This document shows positions 11,195 to 22,426 of a stretch of DNA of 64,000 bases, in pieces. A program made the translations under genes and the position numbers. Every line of letters begins with the position of its first letter. Within the stretch, counting starts at the first letter, position 1. The notes under the pieces are model-generated. The model was given only the letters and a program-made list of their open reading frames with translations. It was not told where the DNA came from and searched no databases. This DNA is from Chara braunii (taxonomy: Eukaryota > Streptophyta > Charophyceae > Charales > Characeae), in assembly GCA_003427395.1 (NCBI GenBank), contig BFEA01000053.1, positions 1,247,327-1,311,326 on the forward strand, read 5' to 3'.

Positions 11195-11577
11195 TCAGAA
11201 CTTCTTTTTAAAATATTTGCAGTAGTATTCCTTTAGCTGCTTTCTTTCAATCTTGTTTCCAATTTTTTGATAACCTGTATCGTATTCTATGAAAATGAAT
11301 GAAGTCTCTTCTTTTTTCTTTTCAACCTCTTCTTCATTCTTTGAACCAGAACTTTTTCCCATTTCATGGACAACAACAACTGCCGCACCGATTCTAGCGT
11401 ACCAGTTGTTTTGTTTTCCGCTCCTTCTTAAAATGGATTCGTACATATAGGCATTGGGGATTTCTTCCCAACTGTCTCTTTCTTCAAGCCATAAGCTCCA
11501 CTTAAAAGAACTTGGAGCTTTATAATCTTCGTCATCCTCCTCATTCAGGAAGTTATCAACATAAACAAATTCTTCAA
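11195..11577 (-). pseudogene. Gypsy RNase H-integrase linker region
   Basis: An open frame (11,446-11,195) of 83 codons rich in Lys and Glu runs in the expected place between RNase H and the integrase zinc finger. It includes an EEEVEKKKEE stretch and an EYYCKYFKKKF end. Such linkers are poorly conserved. I infer its identity from position only. Confidence 0.5.
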
Positions 11578-12096
11578 TTATCTCATCAATACCCGCATCT
11601 TCAACTTTTCTCCATTCAATTCGACGTAGGTCATGTGCCCGATTCTTCTTATTGGTAATTTCTTCGGTTTAAAATCAAATGTCCACCTGAATACCGTTGA
11701 ATCTACTTGTTGATGATTTTTAATAGCGCTAATCACAACAGATGTATCAGTCGTCGAGATGAACCTCCTTCCAAGTACATAGTGTCTGAAGCACATAAGA
11801 CTGTGGATAATTGTCAGCCACTCTTTTCTAAATTGGGTGTAGCCTCTTTCTGTAGAGTTAAGAATTTTACTATCAAATCTTAGAGGTCTCTCTTTCCCAT
11901 TCTCATCTTTCTGAATAAGTACATCACCAAGAGCTACTGACCCTCCATCTATCTCGATGATGAAGGGTCTTTCCACTTCATCATCATAGAAAGGCACCCC
12001 CAGCATCACACCTTCATCTTTTATTTTTTCTTGTAAAGTATCTGCAGCAATCTGTCTTTTTTCAGTGTATGGTAAATTAGCCCCCTGTCTTACCAT
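11578..12096 (-). pseudogene. Gypsy RNase H domain
   Basis: This is the longest clean piece of the element, 172 codons. It reads RPFIIEIDGGSVALGDVLIQ, then RPLRFDSKILNSTERGY, FRKEWLTIIHSLMCFRHYVLG and FISTTDTSVV. That is the usual gypsy RNase H series: the Asp strand, the SK.LN.AE.NY-like helix, the E..A/I..AL..FR.YL helix, and the TD pair. The first strand reads IDGG where most relatives have VDAS, but the Asp is kept. The domain degrades the RNA strand during reverse transcription. Intact over its own length, it is flanked by broken RT and linker. Confidence 0.85.
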
Positions 12097-12199
12097 CTCT
12101 TGTAGAGACTCTTCACGGGTAACAGAAAAAAAAAAATCCTCCAGAATTCACAGACACCCAAGAAGCTTTTAACATGTGTCACTTGCTTGAGGGGCAGAG

Positions 12200-12700
12200 A
12201 CCAGTTCAAAATGTTATTTATTTTCTTGGGGTCGGGATTCCCACCCTTTGAGAAACATCTGAAACCTAAGATGGTTACGTCTGTTTGAAAGAAGGGACTT
12301 TGGTATACCGACAGTCGGATTATACTTTTGAAGTCTTTCTATGACCATCTTTGCCCCTTCAGCATGTTCGCAGACAAACTTCGTGACTCCATCAGCAACC
12401 AAAGTTTCATCTCTTATTATGGGTCATTTCACAGGGTTGTCATCAATATATCGGTCGGTTATCTCAGAGGAAATATTTTGCATGACTTGAATCATATCCC
12501 TTTGAACCACTGTCACATCATTGGTCCAACCTTGAGGCACCACGCGCATCTTAATGAGCCTTCTTGGTGTGTGCATGACAGTCATTGGTTGGTTAGTGGG
12601 ATCAATGAGAAACTGATCATAGCCAGATTACAAATCAATCAAAAAATAAATGCATTGACCATCAAAGATTCGGAAAGGAGATCAGCAATAGGAAGACTAC
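12200..12700 (-). pseudogene. Gypsy reverse transcriptase, broken
   Basis: Read on the minus strand, FLIDLQSGYDQF, VVPQGWTND, VVQR and a YIDD active site (codons 12,439-12,450) appear in family order. The thumb follows as FVCEHAEGAKMVIERLQKY and GWESRP. A TGA closes the frame just after YIDDNPVK, and frames change between the blocks. RT copies element RNA into DNA. The catalytic Asp pair is present but the protein cannot be made in one piece. Confidence 0.8.
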
Positions 12701-12705
12701 CTACA

Positions 12706-12939
12706 TCACATACCGTTAGAAAAAATCATTTCTGTCACAGAATCTAACAAGGTTCGGATCTTCACTTGATTAATGTAAATAGTTAAGTGTCTACAACCCA
12801 TGGTAGTGAATCTCATCTTGCACTGTGGCAATGATTTGTTCACTTGGCTAGGCAAGACCGACCCCAAGCAGTTAATCTCCATCTTTTTATTTTCAACCAA
12901 CTTTTTCACCTTTTTCCTCAACTTGGATGCTAGAGTCAT
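12706..12939 (-). pseudogene. Gypsy aspartic protease remnant
   Basis: Seventy-seven codons end in IRTLLDSVTEMIF, which occupies the place of the retroelement protease flap and active site (normally L[IV]D[ST]GA). The Asp-Ser pair is kept but the Gly is Val, so activity is doubtful. It sits between the gag knuckle and RT, as expected. The rest of the fold is not certain. Confidence 0.5.
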
Positions 12940-13322
12940 TACTTCTATGTTTCCTCTAACATCTTTGTAATTACATCAATGATTATAGTTTCATCTTTCA
13001 ACTCGCTCTTGAGAATAAACTTTATTTTCTTCCATTGTTCGTTCTTTCTAGATGGAAGGTTTTGTTTTTGATCATCAAGAATGTCATTTGGAGTCTCTTC
13101 AGTTTTTTTTCTCTTCTTTTCCTCTATCATTTAAGATGTTGAAAATGCTTGAAAATTTCTTACCTCTGACGACCTCTGGTGGTAGATCACCCTCAAAAGA
13201 CATTATGTTGACTGAACAATAAACGGGTTCATCAGAAGAAGACGCTACTAACTCAGAGGAGCTATGAGAAGCAGAATTTCTTTTCAGTAAAAACTCGCGT
13301 GGAGAAACCTCGTTTGACAGGT

Positions 13323-13960
13323 TTACACTAATGTCAGGGATTGTAGAGACAGCTCAATCATGGTGAAGTGATCATCAGATTTTTGCACAAGTTCCTCAAA
13401 CAATTCACCAATAAGAAAGTGGGCATTCACTTTAGTCTTCCTCTTCTTCTTTTTTTTCATATTTTTTTCATGTTTAAGGGCAAAAAGTTTCATACCTCCA
13501 GGATGCCTTGGATCTAATTTGTTCCATGAACTGTCACATGCATGACCCATTTCATTCTTTTTAGCCACCTCACTCCTCACATCCTCTTCCAGAGGCTTAC
13601 AGTTGGTGGTAGTATGACCTCCCTCAGCACAATAATAGCAGACAAAGCTCTTCCTCGGACGTGCATTGTACTTCCTTCTCTCTCTGTTTTATTTTCCATC
13701 ATTCTCTCCGTTCTTTCTGGACTTGGAAGAGTCTCTTTTTTCCCCATAATTATCGTCATCATTATCATCCTTTGCATCCTCACGTTGAACGGTCTTCTTT
13801 CCTTTCTCATCGACAACATGATTAGCAGACATATTATTGGTCGTAACTCGTTGAATAATATTTTCAGTATTCAGATTGTTTCCTCTGCTCGTACCATTCT
13901 CGGTCTCTCAATCTTTGGTCAACGTACTAATCTGATTCAGTGACCACTTCTTATGTGAAA
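13323..13960 (-). pseudogene. Gypsy gag C-terminal part with CCHC zinc knuckle
   Basis: The minus strand encodes a perfect CX2CX4HX4C nucleocapsid knuckle at 13,599-13,640 (C-YY-C-AEGG-H-TTTN-C), preceded by a basic stretch (KYNARPRKSF). An 85-codon frame (13,580-13,323) continues beyond it and ends in a stop. Gag packages the element RNA. Upstream the reading continues toward the left edge of the inserted hAT-like element, where an 8-base target duplication splits the coding. Confidence 0.8.
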
Positions 13961-14086
13961 CCGTAGGTAGAGTTCTGACTATTGTTACTATTTCATTTTA
14001 CATGAAAGGTTAGTGTTGAGCTTGATTCAGGACTGTCTGTCTTTCATTGTCAGTGGAATTAGTAAAAGAAATTTGACATCTATGAA

Positions 14087-15136
14087 CAGGGTTGTCACGC
14101 GGGGATCCTCGGGGCCCAAGCCGGGGTACGGGTTTCNNNNNNNNNNNNNNNNNNNNNNNNNNNNNNNNNNNNNNNNNNNNNNNNNNNNNNNNNNNNNNNN
14201 NNNNNNNNNNNNNNNNNNNNNNNNNNNNNNNNNNNNNNNNNNNNNNNNNNNNNNNNNNNNNNNNNNNNNNNNNNNNNNNNNNNNNNNNNNNNNNNNNNNN
14301 NNNNNNNNNNNNNNNNNNNNNNNNNNNNNNNNNNNNNNNNNNNNNNNNNNNNNNNNNNNNNNNNNNNNNNNNNNNNNNNNNNNNNNNNNNNNNNNNNNNN
14401 NNNNNNNNNNNNNNNNNNNNNNNNNNNNNNNNNNNNNNNNNNNNNNNNNNNNNNNNNNNNNNNNNNNNNNNNNNNNNNNNNNNNNNNNNNNNNNNNNNNN
14501 NNNNNNNNNNNNNNNNNNNNNNNNNNNNNNNNNNNNNNNNNNNNNNNNNNNNNNNNNNNNNNNNNNNNNNNNNNNNNNNNNNNNNNNNNNNNNNNNNNNN
14601 NNNNNNNNNNNNNNNNNNNNNNNNNNNNNNNNNNNNNNNNNNNNNNNNNNNNNNNNNNNNNNNNNNNNNNNNNNNNNNNNNNNNNNNNNNNNNNNNNNNN
14701 NNNNNNNNNNNNNNNNNNNNNNNNNNNNNNNNNNNNNNNNNNNNNNNNNNNNNNNNNNNNNNNNNNNNNNNNNNNNNNNNNNNNNNNNNNNNNNNNNNNN
14801 NNNNNNNNNNNNNNNNNNNNNNNNNNNNNNNNNNNNNNNNNNNNNNNNNNNNNNNNNNNNNNNNNNNNNNNNNNNNNNNNNNNNNNNNNNNNNNNNNNNN
14901 NNNNNNNNNNNNNNNNNNNNNNNNNNNNNNNNNNNNNNNNNNNNNNNNNNNNNNNNNNNNNNNNNNNNNNNNNNNNNNNNNNNNNNNNNNNNNNNNNNNN
15001 NNNNNNNNNNNNNNNNNNNNNNNNNNNNNNNNNNNNNNNNNNNNNGGGGGGGGGGTCTGGAGCCGGGGTTGGGGGTGCCCACCCCCGGACCCCCGGACCC
15101 CCGCCGGGGCCCCGGGGCCGGGGCTCGACAACCCTG
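14087..15136. mobile_element. hAT-like DNA element (non-autonomous?) inserted in gypsy gag
   Basis: The left end begins CAGGGTTGTCACGCGGGG. The right end, read on the minus strand, begins CAGGGTTGTCGAGCCCCGG. This is a 10-bp perfect terminal inverted repeat of the hAT type, followed by GC-rich sequence. The flanks are TCTATGAA (14,079-14,086) and TCTATGAG (15,137-15,144), a 7/8-matching 8-bp target duplication, the length typical of hAT. Positions 14,137-15,045 are Ns, so the interior is unknown and the true length may differ. Visible ends are extremely GC-rich and self-complementary, which explains the assembly failure. Confidence 0.8.
14137..15045. other. Assembly gap (909 N)
   Basis: The run of N is bounded on both sides by very GC-rich sequence: CCGGGGTACGGGTTTC on the left, and a G9 run followed by repeated GGACCCCC-type blocks on the right. 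The gap lies wholly inside the hAT-like insertion. Confidence 0.99.
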
Positions 15137-15169
15137 TCTATGAGTCTCGTCCAAATATTGAATTTTTTT

Positions 15170-15640
15170 GGTTGTTCGATTGAAGGTGAGAAGGAAAACA
15201 ATCAAAGTGTCATATTTAGCTTTTTGATGTTGAGAAGATCCTTGGTAGTGGTTTGAACAATGTCTTTCTCAAATTTTCTTTTCATTCTCGTTTTGACTTC
15301 TTCCCATGTTGTGACCCCTTCCATCAACTCTTGGACAGCTCTAACCTCGAGTCGGTGTCACAGTATGATAGAAGGTGCTTAAGTTGTTGTTTGTCTGTCC
15401 AACTATAACTGAGTCCAAATAATTCATATTCATTCAAGGAATGGTTTATTTGAGACCCTCTGAAGCATGAAATTCTCTCATCTGGTCTCTTTGCTCTTGC
15501 AATATCTGAACCTCTTTTTATTGTGTCACGTCTCTCGACCAGCTCCCGTATAGCACCAACGAGGGTCTCTTCATGAGTCCCTGCAGAAGAGTTAGGTCCC
15601 CCTCGTCCAACAATTTTGATCATAGACTTTCCATGATATT
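15170..15640 (-). pseudogene. Gypsy gag N-terminal/capsid-like part
   Basis: A 99-codon frame (15,623-15,324) gives EETLVGAIRELVERRDTIK, then NEYELFGLSYSWTDKQQLKHL. After a frame change, QELMEGVTTWEEVKTRMKRKF follows. A pattern of polar helices and a W-E-E-[VL]-K basic helix is usual for the retrotransposon capsid region. It lies immediately upstream (on the minus strand) of the hAT-like insertion and of the CCHC part. The assignment rests on this pattern and on order. Confidence 0.6.
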
Positions 15641-18120
15641 CTCTTCTCGATCTTCAGGTCACTTTTGACCTCTTCTTTCTTACTTTCAATCCGTTACTCT
15701 TCCCGCATGGGATACAAATTCGTTTTTCTCCTCTCTTGTTTGCTCCGCCCCTTGATAATTATGTATATAGAGAGTGTAAGCAATAACAGTATGAGTAGAG
15801 ATTAAGGGCAAAGCGATTCTTTTCAACCTTCTAGTATAATCCTCAATCAGTTCTCTTTCATCATCCCTACTCAATCTTCTGTTATATCATTTCACAGTTC
15901 CCCGGATCATAAAATACCTTATTAGGTTTACAATCTCATCGTCAAATTGCATTGCTTATGAACCGTTGTTGATCTTTCTAACAAAATGGACTCGTTCTCT
16001 GGAAGAGTGATACGATATTCTCTCAACTGTCTACACTTTCACTACCTTCAGCAAATAGTCGATCTCAGTCTGATTAGTAACGACCCTCAAGGCCGAGTCT
16101 CTCATCCGATCAAAGAAGAGTTGCAAAAATTCAAACTTATCCAAAGTAGAGAGATTCCTTTCTGAGATCCAAAGAGTACCTTCTGTCTTGACTACCCTTC
16201 CTTCCAAGATAACCCCAAACGTTAGTTGTTCAATCGAGTCAGGCATTATTTATCATTATAGACAACGTCAGGGAAGGTAGTTCTCAAGGTAAGGGTAGTC
16301 AAAGATCTCAAATTGATGCTCAAAGGTATTCAGGAGCAAGGACTTTATCACCACCAAGTTACTTTTTTTCGTACTTTTCAAGTCACTCTTTCCTTCTTAT
16401 GAGGTTGATGTAAGCCTCTATACGATATTCCAAGTAATCAACTTTCTTGGCTAGACATGCTGGGGCGTAAAGTTTTACGTCCAAGCTGCTAATATTCAGG
16501 AATTTAACCACTGTAATGTAAAATATTATAAGATCTCTTACACAAGTCTCATATCTCAAAGTTATAAAGGGATTATCGGACCTACTCACTTAATAAAGTT
16601 TGTATTTCATAACAGTTGTCCTTGATGCTAAGAGTGTTCTTCTTGAGCCCTCTTCGCCTTCCATACAAAATTTACCATAACTGACCAGTTATCTCTCGAA
16701 AGGTAAAGCGCTTCAACAGGAGGGGACGGTATCCCAGTGAAAGACCCAGTATAAGTACTCCAAGAGAAACTTCACCCTTCCTGTTCAAGTCTTATTATTT
16801 CGTGGTGTACAATATTTACTACTCGTTCTCAGCATTGGTCATATCTCCCCCCATTAGAGTCTCTGTTGCTGCACATAGATTTCAATATCCAACTCGTCGA
16901 GATCAATAAAATAGCAGGTAAAAACATACACATTGTCACGTTCACATCTCAGATTCTTTAGTGTCACGTACCTCACGATCTCGTAGGAAAATATGACTCT
17001 CCTCATTATAAAATTAAGGGAATTCAGTAACTTATTTTATTCCTCCTTACTCAACCTCTCATATTCTCTTCCCAGTTTGAACCAGGGTCTCACTTTTAGA
17101 GGTACGTACGGTTGACTCATTAGTGTCTTTAATCTTCCCCTGTCATTCTCAGTGCAAGTTTAATCACAACAGGTCAATTGTTCCTTGACACACTGATACG
17201 AGATAAAGGAGGAGTTGAGAATCTCTAAAAAACAGCAAGTTGAGTGAATCCAATGAACCACTTATTTTTCCTCCCAGGTCTTTCTTTCTCTTTCAACACA
17301 ACTTCCTCAGCAAATCCCCAGCATCTCTCATACAACCTCGACACTTCTTTCTTTGGGAACATTAATCCTTATGTCATACGTGTCCAACTCAATGAAATAA
17401 AATGTCTGCTTATAGAATCGTTCTTGTTCCCATCCAATCTCGACCATCTCATACTTGACAACCTCGTATGGGAACACTTATTTCCTACTTACATCATTCA
17501 ACGATTTCAGGAAGCACTCAACCTTCTCTTTGCTTGCACGTGAACCTTTGTCAAATTTTGATCTTCACTGTCTAATTTCATCTGCTAAAATTTATTTTGT
17601 TCTCATGACAGCCCACTCATTTCTCCCACTTCAGTACCATGTTAATAATTGACGATCAATTACTTTCATCAGAATAACCGTTAGGGATAGAAGGAATAGG
17701 GATTGCCTCATAAGTTACTGGCATTAACCCTCATTCCACTTTTTTTTTTTGCTTAATTAGATTACCCTTTTCTGTCTTTTCATCGTAGGTGAACTGAGCA
17801 ACAATCTCTCATAACTAGTTAAAGTTCTCACAATCGTTGCAGCCTCCCTCCTTGACATAAGGACGGATATCGTGGATATGTCATTCCAAGCAGCGAGTTA
17901 GCACTATACAGATTGTTGAGTCACGACGATGATAAACCCAACAACTCTCATACTGATAGGGGAGAATCTCTTTAGACGTGAGTTTATAAAGTTTTTTCAA
18001 TGCATTGTCGACCAACATTTCATGAATGTGCTTTGTTATCTTCCTTTCTAGTTTCCTCAAAATGTCAATGGCTAATAAGACATACCTGTGATCAATCCTG
18101 ATCCTCTCCAATAAATAATG
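15641..18120 (-). pseudogene. Degenerate minus-strand coding remnants, probable 5' part of the gypsy element
   Basis: Several minus-strand frames have protein-like content but no recognised domain: 15,874-15,686 (SRDDERELIEDYTRRLKRIA), 16,246-16,031 (MPDSIEQLTFGVILEGR), 16,589-16,383 and 18,111-17,881. They are separated by stops and frameshifts. Their strand and adjacency fit an extended gag or leader region of the same element, but they could be an older, separate insertion. Confidence 0.35.
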
Positions 18121-18816
18121 TCAGCCTTTTTCTCAAGTCCAGTGTGATACCTCACACATGAAGAGATAAGACTCGGTTAGCAACCGAGATCTCGAAGAGA
18201 ATAATGTCTCAATCAAGACAGTAGAGTAAGTTTAAAAATTCAGAAATTGTCAATAGTTCTCAATACTTAATCAAAGCTAAAAATTGTTGCTGACCAAGGT
18301 TCGTTCCAGACACGAAGATTTTTCATGTCCCCGATAACGATGTCATTTTTATCATATTTTTTTTCAGTCAGGCCACTTCTGGCGACTAGAAAGTCAATAG
18401 GTTGCCACGCAGGATTTTGCTTGTTTGTTCGTAATAAACGAATAAATTTAAAGAAGGCAAATCATTTTTTGTTGTATGCGCTCGGCTTGGAGCGAGACCC
18501 TTCAATTGCGGTCCCCAGTCTTAGGAATCTTTTATTATGATTTGGAACATCAAAGATTATGCAAATAATAACCATAGAATTCTGGTGTGCCATGCATGTA
18601 TCAATTTTACCAATTTACTAATTTTGAGAATTGTGACAAGATCATCAGAAAGCACATTCGTCAAGCAGAATCAATGCAAAAGCAGGACTGAGTGACTCAA
18701 GGTCGAGACAAGATAAATTAGGGAAGAATGATGACTGATAATAATCTCAAGAATGTACAGATGAATTGGCACGTTCAACACTAGGATCAAGAGTTCTCAC
18801 TCATCCCTCTGAAATC
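18121..18816. other. Spacer between gypsy remnants and repeat B copy 2
   Basis: AT-rich sequence with a short hairpin (CTCGGTTAGCAACCGAG at about 18,173-18,189). No LTR matching the other side of the gypsy element was recognised. No gene is seen. Confidence 0.4.
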
Positions 18817-19440
18817 TCGGCATTGATCTCTCGTTTGGAAGTGCATTTACTTTGACTCGAGCCATGTCTGTGTACCTCCTGAGATTGTGGCCTCTGAATG
18901 TAGAGTCATTAGCAGCCTGAAAGCTCTGAGCATTTTCATCCAACGCCCATAACACGAAAATAAACCATAGCACAAAATTTCTCCCACAGAGTAGGAAGAT
19001 ATGGATGGGATAAAATCCCTTGTCTGAGATGTCTTAACTCTGGAAGCTCGGTAACTGCCTCGTAGTCAATCTGTCCAGGCGATATATACCTCTTGGCTAG
19101 GTCAACCAAGTCACCCAAACAAGAGTCATCTGTGAGAAGGAAAGGAACCGGACGCTTGGGGTAATCGGTGTAGAACTTGGGTTCAAAACTATGGACCAGT
19201 TTGGCACCACTCTCATCAAGTTCCCTCTCTTTCTCCTCTAGGTACTTGGCTGCCGAGATTCAAACTGAGTCGAAATATTCATTAGTCTATTTGTCTTTCT
19301 TTACAAAGGGTCTCAGGTCGTGGATGGTGCCTGCTGCAAAACTCGTGAGGACAATGAATATTGACACGTCTCCTCGTTGAAAGCCTTTTGCGCTAACATG
19401 CTAGTATTGAATGACGTTTTTAGAAGCAACTTTGTTGAGA
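18817..19440 (-). pseudogene. Unknown protein gene remnant, copy 2
   Basis: In one minus-strand frame the reading runs from the region FAAGTIHDLRPFV (near 19,340) to FYTDYPKRPVPFLLTDDSC, DLVDLAKRYISPGQIDYEA and LRHLRQGILSHPYLPTLW. Only two in-frame stops interrupt it (after VKKDK and FDSV). A frameshift near 18,935 leads to a further conserved stretch, STFRGHNLRRYTDMARVK. Copy 1 has Glu instead of the first stop and different lesions elsewhere. The product is unknown. The conserved protein-level reading in two copies is the reason to call it a former gene. Confidence 0.55.
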
Positions 19441-19545
19441 CTGGTCTCTGCACCTTTTAGTGACAATGACTAGATGATACTAATGGGGTGAATGATAATG
19501 GTTGATTGCTGATTGGTTTGAACTGGAAGTCTCGAGAAACTCGAA

Positions 19546-19676
19546 TGGTTGAATATTGATTGAATATTGATTGAATGTTGATTGAATGTTGATGGAATGT
19601 TGATGGAATGTTGATTGAATGTCAATTGAATGCTGATGGAATGCTGATTGAATGCTGATTGAATGCTGATGGAATG
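19546..19676. repeat. Degenerate 11-bp tandem repeat, copy 2
   Basis: About twelve units of TTGAATGTTGA / TGGAATGCTGA occupy the same place in repeat B as the array at 1677-1790, with a different unit count. Confidence 0.8.
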
Positions 19677-20128
19677 TTATTTTTTAGGGAAAAAAACCCG
19701 AACACCCTTGTGCTTACTTGAGCCTTGCCTTAGCCTGTTGAACGATCTCTAGTGAGGAGTCTGTATCGTGCAGCTTGCCGTTTTGATCACAAAAGCAGGA
19801 CACGTACTTTATGTATTTTTCCTCTCCTATTCTTTGGATTGTTGTTTCTTTTAAGTGCGGCTTTTAAAGTTCATGCACAGACAAACCTCATTTTCCCAGT
19901 TCTCGTGCTTATCCCCACTAACCTCGCATTTCATCACTAATATCTCCGAGTCCCTTATGAATTGTTCCCCTATTCTCCAGTTCTGACTTAACGGGATATA
20001 GGGGTAAATAGCAGGACGTGCCTTGATAACTCTCTAGAGTTGTTAGGTGCATTCTCCCTCACACGACAAATGAAGTACGACTCATCAACAATTCACTCGA
20101 CACAAACATAAGAGGAACAGTTCGTGCA

Positions 20129-21640
20129 TTTCCTATTTTATCGTGATTAAATGGTCTTGCACTATTTTGTCATGCTAACGGTGTATTTCATGCGATGAGC
20201 AGATAAGAAACGCTGCACAGTGGAACCCCACGTTGTGTACAAGTTGGGGAGGGCGCTTGGCTAAACCCTTGCACCATAAGTTACCAGGGGTCGCTTTGAG
20301 AAAACCCGCATTATAAACGAATGAAGGACACGCTGGCCGAAGTTCCGCCCCTTGTGCGAACGGGGTTAGCGTCTGACAACCTACCAGTGTTACACATAAA
20401 CATTAGTTGTGTTCGATGCCTCGTTGTACAGAGTACGGACGGTGTTCATGCTCGGCAACCCAATGTGTTCAGGGTCTTGACTCGTGTTAAGCGTAGACCG
20501 AGCTTTACACGCAGCGACGTCACAACTAAAGCACGTGCACCTTCTGCGTTCGCAGTTTTGATTTTGAACATGAATAAACTCACATTCGAGGTTACGCCAT
20601 TTGGGTACAGAATAACCTTGCTATCTGGCCTATTGAGCCGAGTGCGGTCAGGTCATGTGCTCCGAATTTTTGTAATAAGCATGATCAGAAATGAGTTCTG
20701 GTAATGACATGAGGAACGTTAATAGATTTTGCATTTGAGGTACATGCACTTAGTGTGACAAGGTTATGATTGGGTTGCCAAAGACTAAGTACTTTGATGA
20801 TATTATTCTGCAAGAAGAAACATAATACTAGTTCAGCAAACCTTAGATCATACATTTTTATGCTTGGGTATGTTGAAACTCGGATGGTGCTATGCTTGAT
20901 GTTGTTCATGTGCATCCTCTGTCTCGAGCGTGGTCTGCTCTCAGCTAATGCTAAGCGGATCGTCACTGGGTCAGAGCCATAAACGACTTAGAGGCGACTT
21001 CTCTGGTTACCTGTTGCTCGATCTAGGAAGACACGACCTCTTCGCAATCCAGTACCATTTAAGCCGGGGTTTGATGTATTTAAGCAAGTTCCCCGTGAGA
21101 ACCCTTGTTGTGAGTTTTGCTGAAGGGTTGGCGAAAGATAGGTTGCGGCGTGGCCCAACCACTTTATGTTTGCTGACAGTGTGAGCGGATGACGATTGCC
21201 GTGTGACGACCACAGATCAACTGCCCAAGTCCCCTATTAAAAGGTCATTAGAGTGGGGTTCGTGTAAAAGAAGGGAAAGCCCAAAGATATGATCAACTAA
21301 GTTTTTTCCTCTTATTTTAATTACCTTTACTAATTGATTGGACAAAGTCAAGCTATACCTAAGATTAACGCGATCTCAAGACCATGCCGGTAGTCTAGAC
21401 TGAAGAAGGCACTACCAAGTCTAAACGGGAGTAACGTAAGTAAGAAAAATTGTTTATATTACTCGCGGGGGTTTCATTTGCCTAATACAGACTATTGTAT
21501 GGTGCATTGATTGTGTGGGTTAACTGGTTCCAGAGTTCGACACAGTGTCTAATCAAACACAAATCCCTCTGGGAGTTATATCTGAGTAGCACGAAAAAAA
21601 CTCTTTGCAAGAACGAAGTCGATTTTTTTCGACTAGCATC
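20129..21640 (+). repeat. Segment A, copy 2
   Basis: This matches the reverse complement of 2241-3763, beginning TTCCTATTTTATCGTGATTAAATGG and ending near CTTTGCAAGAACGAAGTCGAT. Outside the segment the two copies share repeat B on the left only. On the right their flanks are unrelated, so A plus B was duplicated as a unit and A was then flipped in one copy, or A inserted independently twice at the end of B. Confidence 0.75.
20321..20704 (+). pseudogene. Segment A ORF, longest version
   Basis: One hundred and twenty-seven codons (MKDTLAEVPPLVRTGLASDN...) are open in this copy. The middle matches the shorter minus-strand frame in copy 1, with an in-frame 6-base length difference. It is rich in Arg, Ser and hydrophobics, with no motif I recognise. 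A second conserved word, ETRMVLCL...LSANAKRIVTG, appears downstream in both copies (20,880-20,980 here), suggesting more coding. The function is unknown; it may be part of a mobile element. Confidence 0.35.
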
Positions 21641-22033
21641 TCAAAATGTCAGGAAAAATAAACGGGACAACTTTGCCACAAGCGAGCGTCCTCAAATTTC
21701 ACTTCAATTTTCCTTAATTAAAAAAAAAAATAATAATAATAATAATATTAAAAACAATAAAGAAAAATTTTTATCTCGATCTATAGCCGTTAGATTTTTG
21801 TGAAAAAGGTACCAAAATGTTCACCTTGATGGAATGACGAACTTTGATTCGGGGGAAGCTCGCACAAAAATGCCCGAATCGGAAGATATTTAGAAAAAAA
21901 CGAATTACTTAAAAAAAAAAAAAAAAAAAAAATTCAGCTAATCAACTAATCAACTAATCAAGTTAATCAACCTGCGGCTAATTAGCCTGTGCACCCCCAT
22001 TTGATAGGGGAAGGCCAAGGGGGTGCAGTCCCC
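21641..22033. other. AT-rich spacer with short repeats
   Basis: This contains AAT-rich sequence (21,721-21,760), an A20 run near 21,913, tandem CTAATCAA units at about 21,938-21,965, and a G/C hairpin (GCACCCCC...GGGGGTGC, about 21,991-22,026). It abuts the primer binding site to its right. Confidence 0.5.
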
Positions 22034-22051
22034 TCCCCGGCAACGGCGCCA
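22034..22051 (-). promoter_or_regulatory. tRNA-Asp-type primer binding site, copy 1
   Basis: On the plus strand TCCCCGGCAACGGCGCCA equals the 3' end of plant tRNA-Asp. On the minus strand it is therefore a primer binding site (TGGCGCCGTTGCCGGGGA), as used by Athila-like gypsy elements. It lies 19 bases beyond the TG...CA edge of LTR copy 1. Confidence 0.75.
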
Positions 22052-22426
22052 AGGTTGTGAGGAAACCAGGTGTCAAGCGCACCGGTTCCCTCGCGAGCGA
22101 GGGCCCTCCCGGTCGCGTCACGCAGGAGAAACTTAGGCTTCAAACTCTTTAGAGACAACTCGGGGACGACACGGTAACCCGCATCGACCCTTCGCCGCTC
22201 TGGCCGAGTGCGCCAGCTGTACATCCCGCGGTCCCCTCCAACATGATAGGTTCTCGCGAGGCACAACTTACCTTCCCTAAGGGGCTATCACCACCCTTAG
22301 GGGCGTATCCCCGCCGAGCTACCGACCTACATGCGAAGGTTTTTATAATGCAATTGCAGAGGTAGGCCGGCCGAGGGCGTTTGCTCGTTCGCTGTAGCAT
22401 AGGTACGCATGGTTGAACGCCAAAGT

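Larger units (their letters stand above)
10040..15640 (-). mobile_element. Degraded Ty3/gypsy LTR retrotransposon with nested insertion
   Basis: On the minus strand the order is gag, CCHC knuckle, protease, RT, RNase H, integrase, which is the Ty3/gypsy order. Every region is broken by stops or frameshifts. A hAT-like element (14,087-15,136) sits inside gag. Additional minus-strand remnants reach about 18.1 kb and may be its 5' part. I could not find a pair of LTRs by eye around either end, so the outer limits are only those of recognisable coding sequence. Confidence 0.85.
18817..20128. repeat. Long direct repeat B, copy 2
   Basis: Same orientation and same internal order as 884-2240: decayed minus-strand gene, 11-bp satellite, then the tail with TACGACTCATCAACA and AGAGGAACA. 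It ends at GTTCGTGCA, where segment A begins in the orientation opposite to copy 1. Confidence 0.8.

Noticed and set aside
14010-15205. Several open frames of 360-390 codons on both strands
   Set aside because: They are open only because they cross the N gap; the translation is almost all X.
884-20128. Repeat B copies as the two LTRs of one 19-kb element
   Set aside because: No TG...CA ends, primer binding site or polypurine tract at the inner edges, and B carries its own decayed gene.
22149-22400. Minus-strand frames near the LTR edge (also 33,720-34,013)
   Set aside because: They lie in the region expected to be R/U5 of the LTR, and the two copies differ by frameshifts.
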